DNA from: Manduca sexta
Lineage: Eukaryota > Arthropoda > Insecta > Lepidoptera > Sphingidae
DNA: 64,000 bases
Direction: 5' to 3'
NCBI RefSeq assembly: GCF_014839805.1
Contig: NC_051130.1
Span: 7,750,001-7,814,000 of the forward strand
Of this stretch, positions 11,509 through 22,390 are shown piece by piece. Numbering within the stretch: the first letter of the stretch is position 1; every line of letters starts with the position of its first letter. The position numbers were made by a program, and so were the translations under genes. The notes beneath the pieces are model-generated. The model saw nothing but the letters and a program-made list of their open reading frames with translations. It ran no database searches and was not told the DNA's origin.

Positions 11509-12499
11509 TAATGATCAATTAATACATCTGGAGGCTAAATGTTACTTTAGACGTGTTTTAGATAATATTGTTCAAGAATTGAAATTCATTTCTCGAATAT
11601 TCCTCGTAATCGCTGCAGAGCACAGGCGGCTTTAGAGGGGGGCGAACCGGGCAACCGCCCGAGGCCTCGCACGATGCCTTGTAGAACCTTTTTTTTAAAT
11701 CTTGCCGACGAAACTGAAAATGCATGAAAATGACATGCTTAAATTATGCGACAAATGCTAGTAAAACTATAACACGTGGGTTTTAAACTCTGCATTAAAA
11801 ATATCCAATTTTAATATACAGATGGTGGTAATTTTTCACACATTGAATTTTTTTGCAGAAGCTTTGCGGTAATAATCTTTCTCGAAGATTAGTTTGCACA
11901 TCACACACTCCAATACTGCAAAAGTAAGTTAATAAAATAAGTAAGATGTTTCAAAAATTATTTGGTCTTAGATTTGGATCTGGCCTCTCTCGTCCATAGT
12001 TTATTGGATCAAAAAGCCACTAGACATGAAACTAAACATGAGTATAACTCGTGAAGTTATAGCGACATTCCAACTAAAATGTAAATAGGTAATACTCGTA
12101 CATAATTTATTCATTACTTAGGGAACGTTTCCAAAAATCGTTTGATAAGCTCCGAATCCTATTAATGTGTATCACTGGATGTCATCGCCTAGTGCTCGAT
12201 GAACGGTTTTGAAATTTGGGCAAACTTTAAATGTGAGAACGATAAAGCCGCAAATCGAAAACTCATAGAAGTATGGTCTTAAGGTAAAGGTTTAGCGAAA
12301 ATAGAATTCAAAATACAATTAACTCATTGATAAGCATTGTATCGTATCTTCTCTGATGGTTTCGTTCTGGATTAGAACTATAACCAAACATTAAATTGTG
12401 AACTCAAGCCCCAATGCAGGTTTTAGACCGTAAAAACGGAATGTTCAATTATAAAACGAAATTTTACGCAGGAAGCTAGAGTTTTAAGTGAATAGTAGT
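11509..12499. other. Intergenic; short GC-rich relic near 11620-11690
   Basis: GGCGGCTTTAGAGGGGGGCG and CAACCGCCCGAGGCC stand out from AT-rich flanks and look like an old transposon end. No gene is seen in the rest. Confidence 0.35.
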
Positions 12500-12698
12500 A
12501 TCAGTCCTACATTATATAGGTATTGTGCCACTGTTCGGTAGTCGGCACGGGCCTCCTGTACTACTGAGAGGGATTAGCCTTAGTCCACCACGCTGGCCTA
12601 GTGCGGATTGGTAGACTTCACACACCTTCGAAATTCCTATAGAGACCTGAAAGCAAGCGATAATTCACAAAGAATACACACATAATTCTAGGAAACTG
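12500..12698 (-). mobile_element. SINE D copy with internal deletion
   Basis: It matches the 3' half of SINE D in reverse: CGGGCCTCCTGTACTACTGA, GGTGGACT reversed as AGTCCACCACGCTGGCC, TAGTGCGGATTGGTAGACTT. The middle (AGAACTTCTCAG..GTTTTCC) is missing and the copy ends in AGAATACACACAT. Confidence 0.7.
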
Positions 12699-12717
12699 CA
12701 TGCCTTGATTATTTTAA

Positions 12718-12993
12718 TAGCGTAATTTTATTGCATCCATGGCACGACTACTGCTTTGAGGTCGTGGGTTCAAATTTCGAGTAAAGCAAAATTATATTAC
12801 ATTTTCTGCTGAGTAACAGCAATGAGTTTGGAATTTGTGCTCGATATGGTTATAGGCTCCATATGTCGTCATGAGGCAGAATACGGACTACGAAAATTGT
12901 GTACACCAGTTGCAACTCCGTCTACCCCTTCAAAGATAAAAGGCGTGTGTTGTATGTGTGGGTGTATGTATGTGTGTGTGTGTGTGTTTGTGT
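12718..12993 (+). mobile_element. SINE family A copy with TG tail
   Basis: A degenerate head (GAGGTCGTGGGTTCAAAT), the body (GGAATTTGTGCTCGATATGG) and the 3' end (TCAAAGATAAAAGGCGTGTG) match family A. The tail has grown into a (TG)n microsatellite at about 12955-12990. Confidence 0.75.
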
Positions 12994-14404
12994 CATGCTT
13001 ATAGATAAGTGATGTATTTTAATTATTTTATTCTTACGATTAATGCGTAGTTAGCTTTTGGGATGGATCATTCAAATTGGTCTTTAGTTATTTCAGTGTA
13101 AACGTCCCTTAATAAAGAGTAAAAGCTGGAATATTTTTGAATGACTCGCTACTAATTGGACCACACGTTGTGTTACAAGGCTGGAGCGAGAGTATAATTC
13201 CACTGCTTACAAAGCAGTAATCAAAACCTCCAAAAACACGTTGTTTGTTTATTCACTGGAAGTATTCCGAATCGTGGGAGAGATTAAAAAATAACACTTC
13301 TACGTATTGGATAGGTTTCAGATCTACGTTATCTAGACTATAAGTTATTACAATAATATTATTTTCATACAGTATAATTTAAAATCACAATTCAACAAAA
13401 TAACTGTGACAAGAAAATGAAATAATTTTTACTTTTAATGTAGAAGCTTCTTTAAACTTTATATGGATTAAATACAAAAGAATTCTTACCTCAAATTTTT
13501 TTCTACTATTTTCATGAAAGCCATTTGTTGCATTATATAGCTTTTGGAATATCAACCTTTTTATAAAATCGTGAAGACTCAAATTGAAAATATCTAGTTT
13601 CTACAATAACGAATCTTTTTAGTATCTTGTTTTCTCATAATTAAATACAAATTAGAAGTCTAACAATTAGTTTAATTTAAAACATTCCGCGCTTTAGCAG
13701 TTTAGTTTTCATTATAATCGAGACTCCGCGCTTGTTTGGCTCCGACTTGAGCATTATTGAGCAAGCCTTGAAATTGTATATAGAAAAACCATAGTATTAC
13801 ATTGAATTATATAAAATTATTAATACCACCTTGATATACATTATCCATGAGGTCATGCTCCTCGACTTAAGAGATGGTACTAATATCAAAGGCACTGACA
13901 TCGCGTTTCAAACAGAAATTAAAACGCAAGCATTCGAAATTTGAAAACTGTAGGTACTTTGATATACAAAGCGCAAAGAAACGTGCGCTAAATACGCCAC
14001 CTGTAAATGCTCTTATTTCTTTTATATTATTTATTTTTTTACTCTACAGCTATGTGGAATGCAACGAATTTAGAGATATATTTTAACAAAAGACTACGAT
14101 GCAGGTCTCCGCGTAAGCAATTACTGTGGAGGACTCTTGCTTATTTCACTCCGAAGAAATAGCTGCTAGATAATATTTCTTAGGATTCCTAGCGATTTAT
14201 AGTCACCAGTATCGTTAGAGCAAATTTTATAGAAAACTATATTTTAATAACAGATTTACAGAAGTCATTTGCAATCTCAGGTCGGTAACTGTTACATCAG
14301 TTGTTAGTAGATACCCGGTTCGCAAGTCTGAGGTTTGTGAAGAAACTGTGTTTCTATAATGTAAAATGTGTGACGAACGTATGTTATAAATTCTTGTATC
14401 TTGC
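12994..14404. other. Intergenic AT-rich stretch; no gene seen
   Basis: Frames at 13385-13582 (minus) and 13874-14086 (plus) are AT-rich and featureless. No repeat family was matched. Confidence 0.4.
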
Positions 14405-14585
14405 TCTTCCCCAAAGGGGTAGGCAGAAAGGCAACAAGTTTCCCCGCTTTCCGCCGTGTGTATTCCGTCCCATGAGGTCATAGGGGACCTATCATATGAA
14501 TATCACTTTGTCCGGCCCGGAGATCGACCCTGAGACCTGAGCACTGTATTCATACAGTAACGCAACTACACAACCAAGGTAGTAA
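14405..14585 (-). mobile_element. SINE family A copy, internally deleted
   Basis: The tail (CCCCAAAGGGGTAGGCAGA), part of the body (TATTCCGTCCCATGAGGTCA) and the tRNA-like head (GGAGATCGACCCTGAGACC) are present. The central part, from the GGAATTTG block onward, is gone. Confidence 0.65.
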
Positions 14586-15190
14586 CCGTAATACAAGTAA
14601 ATCAAATTAAAATTAAGTGTTCGGTACACACACACATTCTTTTTCAGTATATTGACATGTTTAAAATACGTAATATATTTCAACAAAACCAAACTATTCC
14701 AAACAAAGACATTAAGCATTTGTCACTTCCGCGAGGAACTTAATATGCAAAGATGGAGGCAATTTTGAGACTTCACATTACATGTGGTAATGGTATTCTC
14801 TTTATTACATTAAGAAACATTGTTTACACGTTCTAGAATTACTTTCTATCTAAGAACAGACAGCATATTTCACAATAAGAAACTGCGCCATGACTGCGGA
14901 GCATACGTCACAATATCTACAGGAAAATATATCATTAAATTGCTGAGTACGCATCCGACGAACCCTTGCTACGCAGCAATCGAAATAAATATTCAATGTA
15001 CGACGTCAGATCATAATAACATTTGTAATAAGTTGTTTGAATTATGTATTAGCTCCTCGACGTCCTTCAGTAAATCAATGCTTACAGCGGCAACGATCAA
15101 ACTGGTGTATTTGAATTTTAATTTTTATTATAAATTGCTTTCATGTTACGTGGTAAATATTGTATAAAATAATATGTTGTTTATGTAAAA
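14586..15190. other. Intergenic; 115-codon open frame without support
   Basis: The plus frame 14820-15167 is open for 115 codons and somewhat less AT-rich, but it has no recognisable domain, no Kozak-like context and no splice evidence. It is left unannotated as a gene. Confidence 0.3.
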
Positions 15191-15196
15191 AAAAAA

Positions 15197-15520
15197 GCGG
15201 CGATAGCCTAGTTGGGTGTGGAACGGACTGCCAAGACGAATGTCCGCAGGTTCAAATCCCAAGGGCGCACACCTCTGGCTTTTCTAAAAATCATGTGTGT
15301 ATTCTTTGTGAATTTATCGTTCGCTTTAACGGTGAAGGAAAACATCGTGAGGAAACCTGCACATCTGAGAAGTTCTCTATAGGAATTTCGAAGATGTGTG
15401 AAGTCTACCAATCCGCACTAGGCCAGCGTGGTGGACTAAGGCCTAATTCCTCTCAGTAGTAGAGGAGGCCCATGCTCAACAGTGGACAAGTATATAATAC
15501 AGGGCTGTTATTATAATATG
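15197..15520 (+). mobile_element. SINE D, full-length reference copy
   Basis: It begins with a tRNA-like head: box A-like GATAGCCTAGTTGGGTG and box B GGTTCAAATCCC. A body of about 230 bases follows, with TGTGTGTATTCTTTGTGAAT, GGTGAAGGAAAACATCGTGA and CCGCACTAGGCCAGCGTGG, ending CAACAGTGGACAAGTATATA and ATT-type simple repeats. The tRNA head plus a family-specific tail makes it a class II SINE that RNA polymerase III would transcribe. It carries no protein, although frames of 67-99 codons cross it. Confidence 0.85.
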
Positions 15521-15828
15521 TTACCTATTTTACATAATGATCAAAAGATTTTTTTAAAAGGGTGAATTTATTTCTTTTAAATTGGTTTTGTTAAACAGCT
15601 GACGTGACGGGACAGCGATGCGACGGTGAACAATTGTAATGTACTTGTTGATATAGAATGTCACATCGCATTGCGCTCGGAGTTCGGCTTCAGATAGAGT
15701 AGAGCGTCAGCGTTACATCGCAGCCTCGATATATCCGCTGTTTGGTTAATAAAGTTTAATATGTGGAAACAATTCGCAAATCTAAAACAAACGTAATGGT
15801 ATACCCACCAGCGCCTTCAAGCATGGAA
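15521..15828. other. Intergenic stretch with a GC-richer patch
   Basis: From about 15600 to 15740 there are several CG-containing words (GACGTGACGGGACAGCGATG, TTGCGCTCGGAGTTCGGC). No open frame or repeat match was found. Confidence 0.35.
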
Positions 15829-16040
15829 GTGGTAGGCGGAGGCGCAAGTGGTGCACCTACTTTACCTTCATATCCCTATCCCATGTGATATGGGGCGAGC
15901 CTATCGCCATATCGGGCGCAAAATCAAGACTACGGGCTGATAGTGAGCAGAAAAACACAATATCACTTTGCCTTACCTAGGCATTAACCCGAGACATTAC
16001 ATTGCATCGTTCAGTAATAAAATTGCGTCACTGAGGCAAT
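15829..16040 (-). mobile_element. SINE family A copy
   Basis: The body (GGGGCGAGCCTATCGCCATA, TCGGGCGCAAAATC) and head remnants (TGCGTCACTGAGGCAA) are present. Box B is degenerate (GGCATTAACCCGAGAC). Confidence 0.7.
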
Positions 16041-16730
16041 TTGGTAATGGCACCTAATTAAAATGTGAATTGACAAGATCATATAACAATTAGACTAGTT
16101 TCATTTTAGACTAACGACTACGTTTATTTCGTCGGCTATAAATTAACCCATAGTCCAGAAATAGGATTTATACAGGAAATTATTACGCACATATTAATTG
16201 ACGTGACGTCGGCCGACAAGAACGGTCAGCGGCAAAATAAACAAAATGAAATAATGCGATGTTGCTCAGCTCTATGTCAGGACAACTTCATTACAAACAC
16301 GTGTTTCAATTATCCTCTGAACTAAATATAAAAAAAGGTTTCAAATTTTGCCCTAACTTAAATGACGATAATAAACATATTCAATTTTACCCTAAACTAA
16401 TTAAAGGTTAAAAATCATTAAATTTTGCCCTGAACTAAATAAGGATAAAAAATGTTTTGCCCTAAAATAAATAAAAAGGTTCAATATTGAAAGTTGATCT
16501 TATTATATTATATGCGAATTCTTGTGAACTTGTATGGAGGTTTGGTTGTCGGATATAAACAAAGTAATAGAAAGGATTTGTACCTACAAAAAAATGGCAA
16601 ACCCATAGACCATGGATAATCATAGGTTGCTTTTTTAGGAAGTACAGAGTAGAATGTTTCAATACACGGGAAAAGCAGCGAACAATACCTACTTTATGTA
16701 TAATAAAATAAAAAATTCTAAATTAGGATG
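16041..16730. other. Intergenic; local short tandem pattern
   Basis: From about 16330 to 16490 an imperfect unit of about 40-60 bases recurs: TTGCCCTAACTTAAAT, TTTACCCTAAACTAATTAAA, TTTTGCCCTGAACTAAAT, TTTTGCCCTAAAATAAAT. It is a degenerate minisatellite. No gene is seen. Confidence 0.5.
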
Positions 16731-16913
16731 TACAGTCAGCCACATAAGTAGTTTAATAAATTCAAAACTTCACATCGCCTTCGCAAGTAAAGTTTAATTG
16801 TTTTTTTCCTCTTTGTATGAAGTAGTCAACCATTTCGTTTTATTTTTTAAAGACAAAAAAAGTGTAAGGGCGATTTAAAGTTTTGAATTGATTAGGCTAT
16901 TTATGTGTCCTAC
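16731..16913. mobile_element. Mariner-like MITE copy 1
   Basis: TA is followed by CAGTCAGCCACATAAGTAG and AATTCAAAACTT. Near 16880-16911 the inverted counterparts AAGTTTTGAATT and TTATGTGTCCTA appear. The CAGT terminus beside a TA dinucleotide fits a non-autonomous Tc1/mariner element. The right end is eroded. Its twin starts 280 bases downstream. Confidence 0.6.
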
Positions 16914-17192
16914 GGCTCATCTAACTAAGTAGTCATTTCCTTGACAATATCTACATTTTCCTATAGAAATTCTATTTATGGTTAATCTGAGCCGATCTTT
17001 TTTTCCATACAAATCTGTAGGTAAATAACTTTCGTCTACTTCCACACAAAAACTTGAATTGATCACCGAAGCAGGAAAGGACCGTAAAAGGCTCGGCTTA
17101 TTTACGTATTTTTCTGTACATAAGGTACGTCTCACTTTATGTAGGTAATAAATTTGGAACGTTTACTGCTGTTGTTCGGATGTTGTTTGTTG

Positions 17193-17393
17193 TACAGTCA
17201 ATCACAAAAGTAGCTAAACAATTTCAAACCGTTTTAAATTTATGTAAGTATTCTTAGCAAAAATTGTTTATTTTTTCTATAACAAACTTCAAAATAGTTA
17301 TTTTATTTTAAATTTAGAAAAACGATTCTTTTGATTGTGAAGAAGCGTTTTTGAAGTTTTGAATTTGCTCAGCTACTTTTGTGGCGAACTGTA
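17193..17393. mobile_element. Mariner-like MITE copy 2, TA target duplication
   Basis: The element (17195-17391, 197 bases) is bounded by TA on both sides. Left end CAGTCAATCACAAAAGTAGC; right end GCTACTTTTGTGGCGAACTG, an imperfect inverted repeat. There is no room for a transposase. It is the same family as the copy at 16731. Confidence 0.75.
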
Positions 17394-17631
17394 CATACAA
17401 GCAATATTTTTTTTTACAATTTTATTTGTATTAATTATTTTGTTCATGATTGTATTGGAGTAAATTATTTAAATTATAATATCTAGTAAGTAAGTCCTTA
17501 CTTACTCGAGCTGCGGACGATAGCAATTACTTTGTCTTCGCCAACCCTAATGCAGTCCTAAGTTGTAATAATAGATGAATTTGTTATATCGGTTACTTAT
17601 TTCAATTATTACACAATATATTTTTTTTCTA

Positions 17632-17800
17632 CATCGTGAAGAAACATGCATATCTGAGAAGTTCTTTATAGGTATTTCAAGAGTGTGTGAAGTCTACTAA
17701 CCCGCACTAGGCCAGCGTGGTGGACTAAGGCCGAACCCCTCTCAGTAGTAGAGGAGGCCCGTGCCCAACAGTGGGACAGTATATAATACTGGGTTAAAAT
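17632..17800 (+). mobile_element. SINE D copy, 5'-truncated
   Basis: It starts within the body (ATCGTGAAGAAACATGC) and continues through CCGCACTAGGCCAGCGTGG to the 3' end CAACAGTGGGACAGTATATA with ATT-rich tail. Confidence 0.8.
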
Positions 17801-18419
17801 TATTATATTATATATTTTTTCCTGATCCAGGGTTCAAATCATAGACCCTGGCAGCTACAGACTTAGCACACGTCTCAATCCGCCGCCATTAGTTCAAAAT
17901 ATTTAAGTTTTCAAACAAGGAGCTCATGACTATCATTATTATATGTTTTTTAAAATCTTTAACCCAAACTCAATTTAAAAAACAAATTGTCTTTTGCTTT
18001 CACAACAAATCCCAAAAAAAAAGTATAAATCTATGAATATTTTTGTTTCAATCTCGATATAAACCGCCAACCGTTATTACTCCACGAAATCAATTCTATA
18101 ATATATTTTTTACATATTATAATTAAGTTGAATTTTCTGCAATTGGATAAGAAATATGTAATAGAAACAATGATATTAAACCAATAAAATAAGTAATAAT
18201 ATCTTTAAATTTAAAAATTCAGTTTTGGAATATTCCAAAATATTATTCTGGATTTAGGTTTTAATATTTATTTGATTGAAAATCAACTCGAAACTAAAAT
18301 AGTATTTAGTATGTACTTATAACAAAAAAGTACCTAATTTACAAAAATATAATTTTAATCAAATTAGTTGACAAACAAGCAAGATCATAAAAATATAGCT
18401 AGTAAATGCAAAGATTGTG
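17801..18419. other. Intergenic, very AT-rich; nothing recognised
   Basis: Long A and T runs; no exon-like composition. Confidence 0.4.
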
Positions 18420-18560
18420 AACGTCCGTTCGATGCAAAGAAAAATGCGAGCATAAGTGTATGGCCAACGCAGTGGTCCGCTGGTCAGCCATTTCAGTTTC
18501 GCGTCCTTTTTCTTTCTCCTTTTTTTTCACACGCCTGACCACGTCACCTTGCTCATTCCA
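18420..18560. promoter_or_regulatory. GC-richer island, possible regulatory region
   Basis: Several CG dinucleotides and a long pyrimidine run (CTTTTTCTTTCTCC) sit between very AT-rich flanks. TTCAGTTTCGCG contains an initiator-like TCAGT. No TATA box stands at the right distance and no exon follows. The RFX-type X-box is about 200 bases to the right, so the two could form one control region. Confidence 0.2.
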
Positions 18561-18765
18561 TTATTTTATTCTGTCTCCTTATAGTCGTAAATATTCGAAT
18601 TTATATATCCACTTAAAATTATAACGTGTTTGATTGAAACGGTTTCGAGACTTTTCACACTCGATTCTTAGAATACCTAATAATAATATTATGTTATCGA
18701 ACGCTTCAAGAATTTTACTCATAATGTCTGCCTCTCTGCCGTCTAGATAGACGTTGGCTTAAGCG

Positions 18766-18778
18766 GTTGCTAGGCAAC
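18766..18778. promoter_or_regulatory. RFX X-box GTTGCTAGGCAAC
   Basis: The 13-mer is a perfect fit to the RFX consensus RYYNYY-N-RRNRAC, with two inverted GTTGC half-sites. RFX factors drive ciliary genes in animals, in insects mainly in ciliated sensory neurons. No gene start is seen within the window nearby, so the target is unknown. Confidence 0.4.
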
Positions 18779-19142
18779 GTAGATTAGGGTAATTACCTCT
18801 GAATAATAGCTGCGAGGTTAATTTGCTTTACCTAAAGATAAATCGGGAAGATGCGTGGATATGTTTGTAGTTTTTGCGTTCTTGCCATAAAAACATGTTT
18901 TTAGAGACTGTTAGTAGATTGTAGGTTTGTTTTCATTACATGTATATAGTTATTTAACAACTAGTCATTATTTCATAGTTGGTTGACGATAATCGTATCG
19001 TAAAGTTATATAACAGCTTAATATATAAACGTTTAAGTTATTATCATATGTACAAAAGAAATATTTTATATTTTTTAAATTACGAATCATTTATCACGAA
19101 TGATCTGGATATCAATTACTTACATTTTGTTATTTTATAAAG

Positions 19143-19268
19143 TTCTGCAACTCCGCCTGCGTTATAATATTTTCCGGGATACATAATTTCGGGATTTCGG
19201 GGAAATTCTGGATAAAAAGTAGCCTATAGTACTAGGCCCCTTTTTTTCAAGAATTTCCCCGAAATCTA
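19143..19268. repeat. Relic repeat forming a 27-bp-arm inverted repeat
   Basis: GATTTCGGGGAAATTCTGG (from 19193) is mirrored by AGAATTTCCCCGAAATC (ending about 19268) around TAGCCTATAGTACTAGG. The outer sequence (CAACTCCGCCTGCGTTATAA) is the usual end of the ancient dispersed repeat. It directly abuts the long inverted repeat at 19266. Confidence 0.6.
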
Positions 19269-19420
19269 ATCTCTGGAACTACTTATATAATCGATTATGA
19301 TTTTTTTTCACTAATCGAAAGCTGTATTACTACTAATAGGCTAGCACGCAGGAGTAATACAGCTTTCGATTAGTGAAAAAAAAAATCATAATCGGTTATA
19401 TAAGTAGTTCCAGAGATTAG
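19266..19420. mobile_element. Snap-back MITE: two 66-68-base arms around a 21-base loop
   Basis: The left arm 19266-19331 (CTAATCTCTGGAACTACTTA...) and right arm 19353-19420 (...TAAGTAGTTCCAGAGATTAG) are almost exact inverted copies; they differ by one base and by A-run length. The loop contains ACTAATAGGCTAGCACGCAG. Such a structure would fold into a long hairpin. High arm identity implies recent formation or gene conversion between arms. Confidence 0.75.
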
Positions 19421-19606
19421 CCCCAACGAACCAACAATGTTTTCCTCTTTATAATATTAGTATATTGTACCTATAGCTCAGCAAAGATTTTCTTACCAAA
19501 CCTTGTAATTACGATCTGAATTTAAAATATACCTATTTTGTATGATGACGAAGGAGAAAATACCTAGAATCGTAATTCAGATCTTTAGCCCTATCAAAGG
19601 TCGGAA

Positions 19607-19610
<4 letters not shown>

Positions 19611-19657
<47 letters not shown>
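19611..19657. repeat. (AT)n microsatellite
   Basis: About 44 bases of alternating AT follow GGAATACT. Confidence 0.95.
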
Positions 19658-19662
<5 letters not shown>

Positions 19663-19693
19663 TTTATACCGTACCGTACGTTTTTTTATACCG

Positions 19694-19702
19694 CATGAAC
19701 CG

Positions 19703-19738
<36 letters not shown>

Positions 19739-19751
19739 CGGTTCGTGCATG
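19694..19751. repeat. Palindrome with (AT)n centre
   Basis: ATGAACCGTAAATATAT and ATATATTTACGGTTCGTGCAT are inverted copies enclosing an (AT)n run. The whole 58 bases could extrude as a cruciform or mark an AT-repeat that expanded inside a hairpin. Confidence 0.7.
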
Positions 19752-20195
19752 ACACTCTAGGGTGTTCGTGGATTACGTAACGGTCTAGTGGGCTATAGGG
19801 ATAGTTACATACAATACAAAGAATAGTTTACCGCTTGACTCGTTCCTATCACGGTCATAGTATGAAAAGGTTTCACGCAGACTCCTTTATACCCAGTTCC
19901 TAGCTCGGTAGTAGTATGAGACGGGTTAGATGCATACTCCTTTATACCTAAAAAATGGTTTCTATCTTACCGAAGAAAAATGCGTTTCTCTATTTCTTTA
20001 AGTCGATGAAACTGTAAAATATATCACTGAACTTAAGAGGTGAATGCGTATCAAGTTACTGATTCTGGTAATAAAATTAAATTACAACCACTAACTAAAA
20101 TTTAAGCCAGTTTCATTGCGGCTATAAAGCTAATAACGTCATGTAATAAAATTTGTGGTTCAGAATGATGTGCTTAGATGTTTATAAGAAATAAA
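19752..20195. other. Intergenic; short imperfect duplication
   Basis: At about 19870-19950 a unit of roughly 60 bases recurs (CGCAGACTCCTTTATACCCA and TGCATACTCCTTTATACCTA). No gene is seen. Confidence 0.4.
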
Positions 20196-20292
20196 TAAAA
20201 TGCTTTATTCATCACGCAGGCGAACATAGACATTACAAGTGAAGGTACATAAGAATATTTCATTATTCCTTAAATAAAGTCGTTTATAAAAT
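20196..20292 (-). repeat. Repeat family F copy 1
   Basis: AATAAAATGCTTTATTCATC, an ACGCAGGCGAAC block and AATAAAGTCGTTTATAAAAT recur at 34862-34975. AATAAAGCATTTTATT on the reverse strand looks like a retroelement 3' end with poly(A) signal. Confidence 0.5.
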
Positions 20293-22156
20293 AGTTAAAG
20301 GAGTTTTATAATAATATCGTCACTGCATTATTGTACATTAGATATGAACCTGTTCTATATAATTTGTACAATCGCTTCTAATTTTAATGAAAGGGTTAAA
20401 TTTTATTTACTGCATAAATACTTCAATTTTATAACCAAGAAATGGTTTTTGTAGATATCTGGGAAATTCTAATACAATCAAAGATGGAATTGATCATAAA
20501 TATCTAATATCGAATTGTTTGAAAAAACATATTTTTTTTCTGTATCGTAAGAAAGTAAATGATAATTTTGAGAACGCAATGTAGTAAATAATTTTGTTAA
20601 ATTCTGTTACCATTCTGCTTAACACCAATGAATGTTAACTCCTTTATCTATTTTCAAAGTAAACAAATTAATTTCAACAGCCATCTTGTTTATAATTTTG
20701 AATACACGGGTCTGTTTAAGTCACCTTATTTATGCAAAATGGGTAAACAATAGGGAGATAAAACCTAGAAATATGCACAGAGTTCCGAGGTCTATATAAT
20801 CTACAGGGGCGACGAACTATATGACAATATTTATTGCCACCTTGGCTTAGTAAATCTGTATTTAAGGATCTTGGGTTCAATTTTTTTTGAGTGCACAGCG
20901 AAGTTACCCCTTGCACTTGATGGTACGCGTGAGGTGCAATAGAATGTTGACTGACGAGAGATGATTAACCCTGGGCAGTTGACACTATTATTCTTAAATC
21001 AGGCAAACTTTGACAGTTTTTCTTCACAATTCTTCCGGGATTGAACTCTGGGAGTCGTTTGTCATTCGGCCGGAGGCTGAACAGTCACACTATACCAAAA
21101 AGGATATATTCGTAAAATCACAAACCTTATTAGGAAACAAGAGCAGATGGAAAACGAATCTCTGGATAAATGACAAAAAGACTTATACGTAGAGAAATTC
21201 AAGGGTTTTGTGCTATGCTACCCTTAAAGCCAACAAACAGCGGTACTTATTGTAATTTTTTATGAATATTTGTTTCACAGCCGCGGGTTAAATCCAGTAT
21301 CTGATGAGATTAATCGACTCAGTGTCGCTCGGATTAAATTGGATATTGCGTTGTGACTAACATTTTTTATAGCTCGCAAATTATACACGTAGCGCAATAC
21401 CGTAGGATTATATCTGTTTTACCTCTATCCTCTAGCCTCGATACCACAGAACGAAAAACTGAATATAAGGAATTTATGTATATAATCATGCATTATATTA
21501 TCTTTTACTTAGTTTCGTATAAATAAAGGAATTGCGTATCATACAAGCAGAGATCGATTATTTCATAACGCGTTAATGCTTAAAGCAAAATAATGCGTCC
21601 ATTGTTTAATGACGCGCGTTTTTTTTTATTGCTTTTATAGGCTGCAGGGAGCAATCGAAGGGCCGTAGGGCGGAAACGAGCGGAAATCAGTCCGCCTGAT
21701 GGTAAGTAGCATCCACCGTCCATGGACTTTGCAATGCCAGACGCTCAGCCAAGTCGTGGCCTACCGGGATGTTTATTTTTAGGGGCATGGTGAAGTATAT
21801 CGATTGCACCTAATGTCACTCATCTAGATAGCACATCGACTGAGAGACAATTATCCCTCGCTAACCAATACAATTATACTGGCTTGTTTGAAACTGAAAA
21901 TTGCAAGCCATGTGCGATTTTGAAGGAATTGTCACACAGGATAAATTTCTAGATATTTTCCATGTTTTTGTCAAATTTTCCGTGAGTCTTACGATGAATA
22001 TTAAAAACTATTAATAACGAACATAGTAAGGCGAACTTCTATTCTGATTATCCGACTAGACTATAATGGTGGATGAAAATATGTTTGAATTTTATTTAAA
22101 ATCTTCTCAAAGTAAAGACGCGTTCAAAACCTAGTTTAGTAACAGTATTTTAATGA
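20293..22156. other. Intergenic; small repeat relics
   Basis: At 20900-20960 a relic of family B's right end is visible (GTGAGGTGCAATAGAATGTTG, TGACGAGAGATGATTAACC). At 21640-21745 another old repeat end occurs (GTCCGCCTGATGGTAAGTAG, CCATGGACTTTGCAATGCCAG), followed by a relic of family B at about 21810-21880. No gene is seen. Confidence 0.4.
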
Positions 22157-22390
22157 CTACTAGCGACCCGCCCCAGCTTCGCACGGGTGCAATGCTGATA
22201 CTAAATACACTACAGAAAAACTGTGAACGTTTTTGTTGTATATAAAAAAAATAAACCTTCCTCTTGAATCACTCTATCTATTAAAAAAAAACGCATCAAA
22301 ATCCGTTGCGTAGTTTTAAAGATTTTTAAGCATACAAAGGGACATAGGGACAGAGAAAGCGACTTTGTTTTATACTATGTAGTGATATTA
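22157..22390 (+). repeat. Ancient dispersed repeat relic
   Basis: It opens with ACTAGCGACCCGCCCCAGCT, TCGCACGGGTGCAATGCTGA and closes with AAGCGACTTTGTTTTATACT. This sequence type is very common in lepidopteran genomes. Confidence 0.6.

Noticed and set aside
14820..15167. 115-codon plus-strand frame
   Set aside because: No recognisable motif or supporting signals; kept only as a note on the stretch.
15197..15275. Second tRNA-like head
   Set aside because: Part of SINE D; followed directly by the family-specific body.
15160..15459. 99-codon frame with many cysteines
   Set aside because: It lies almost entirely inside a SINE D copy.
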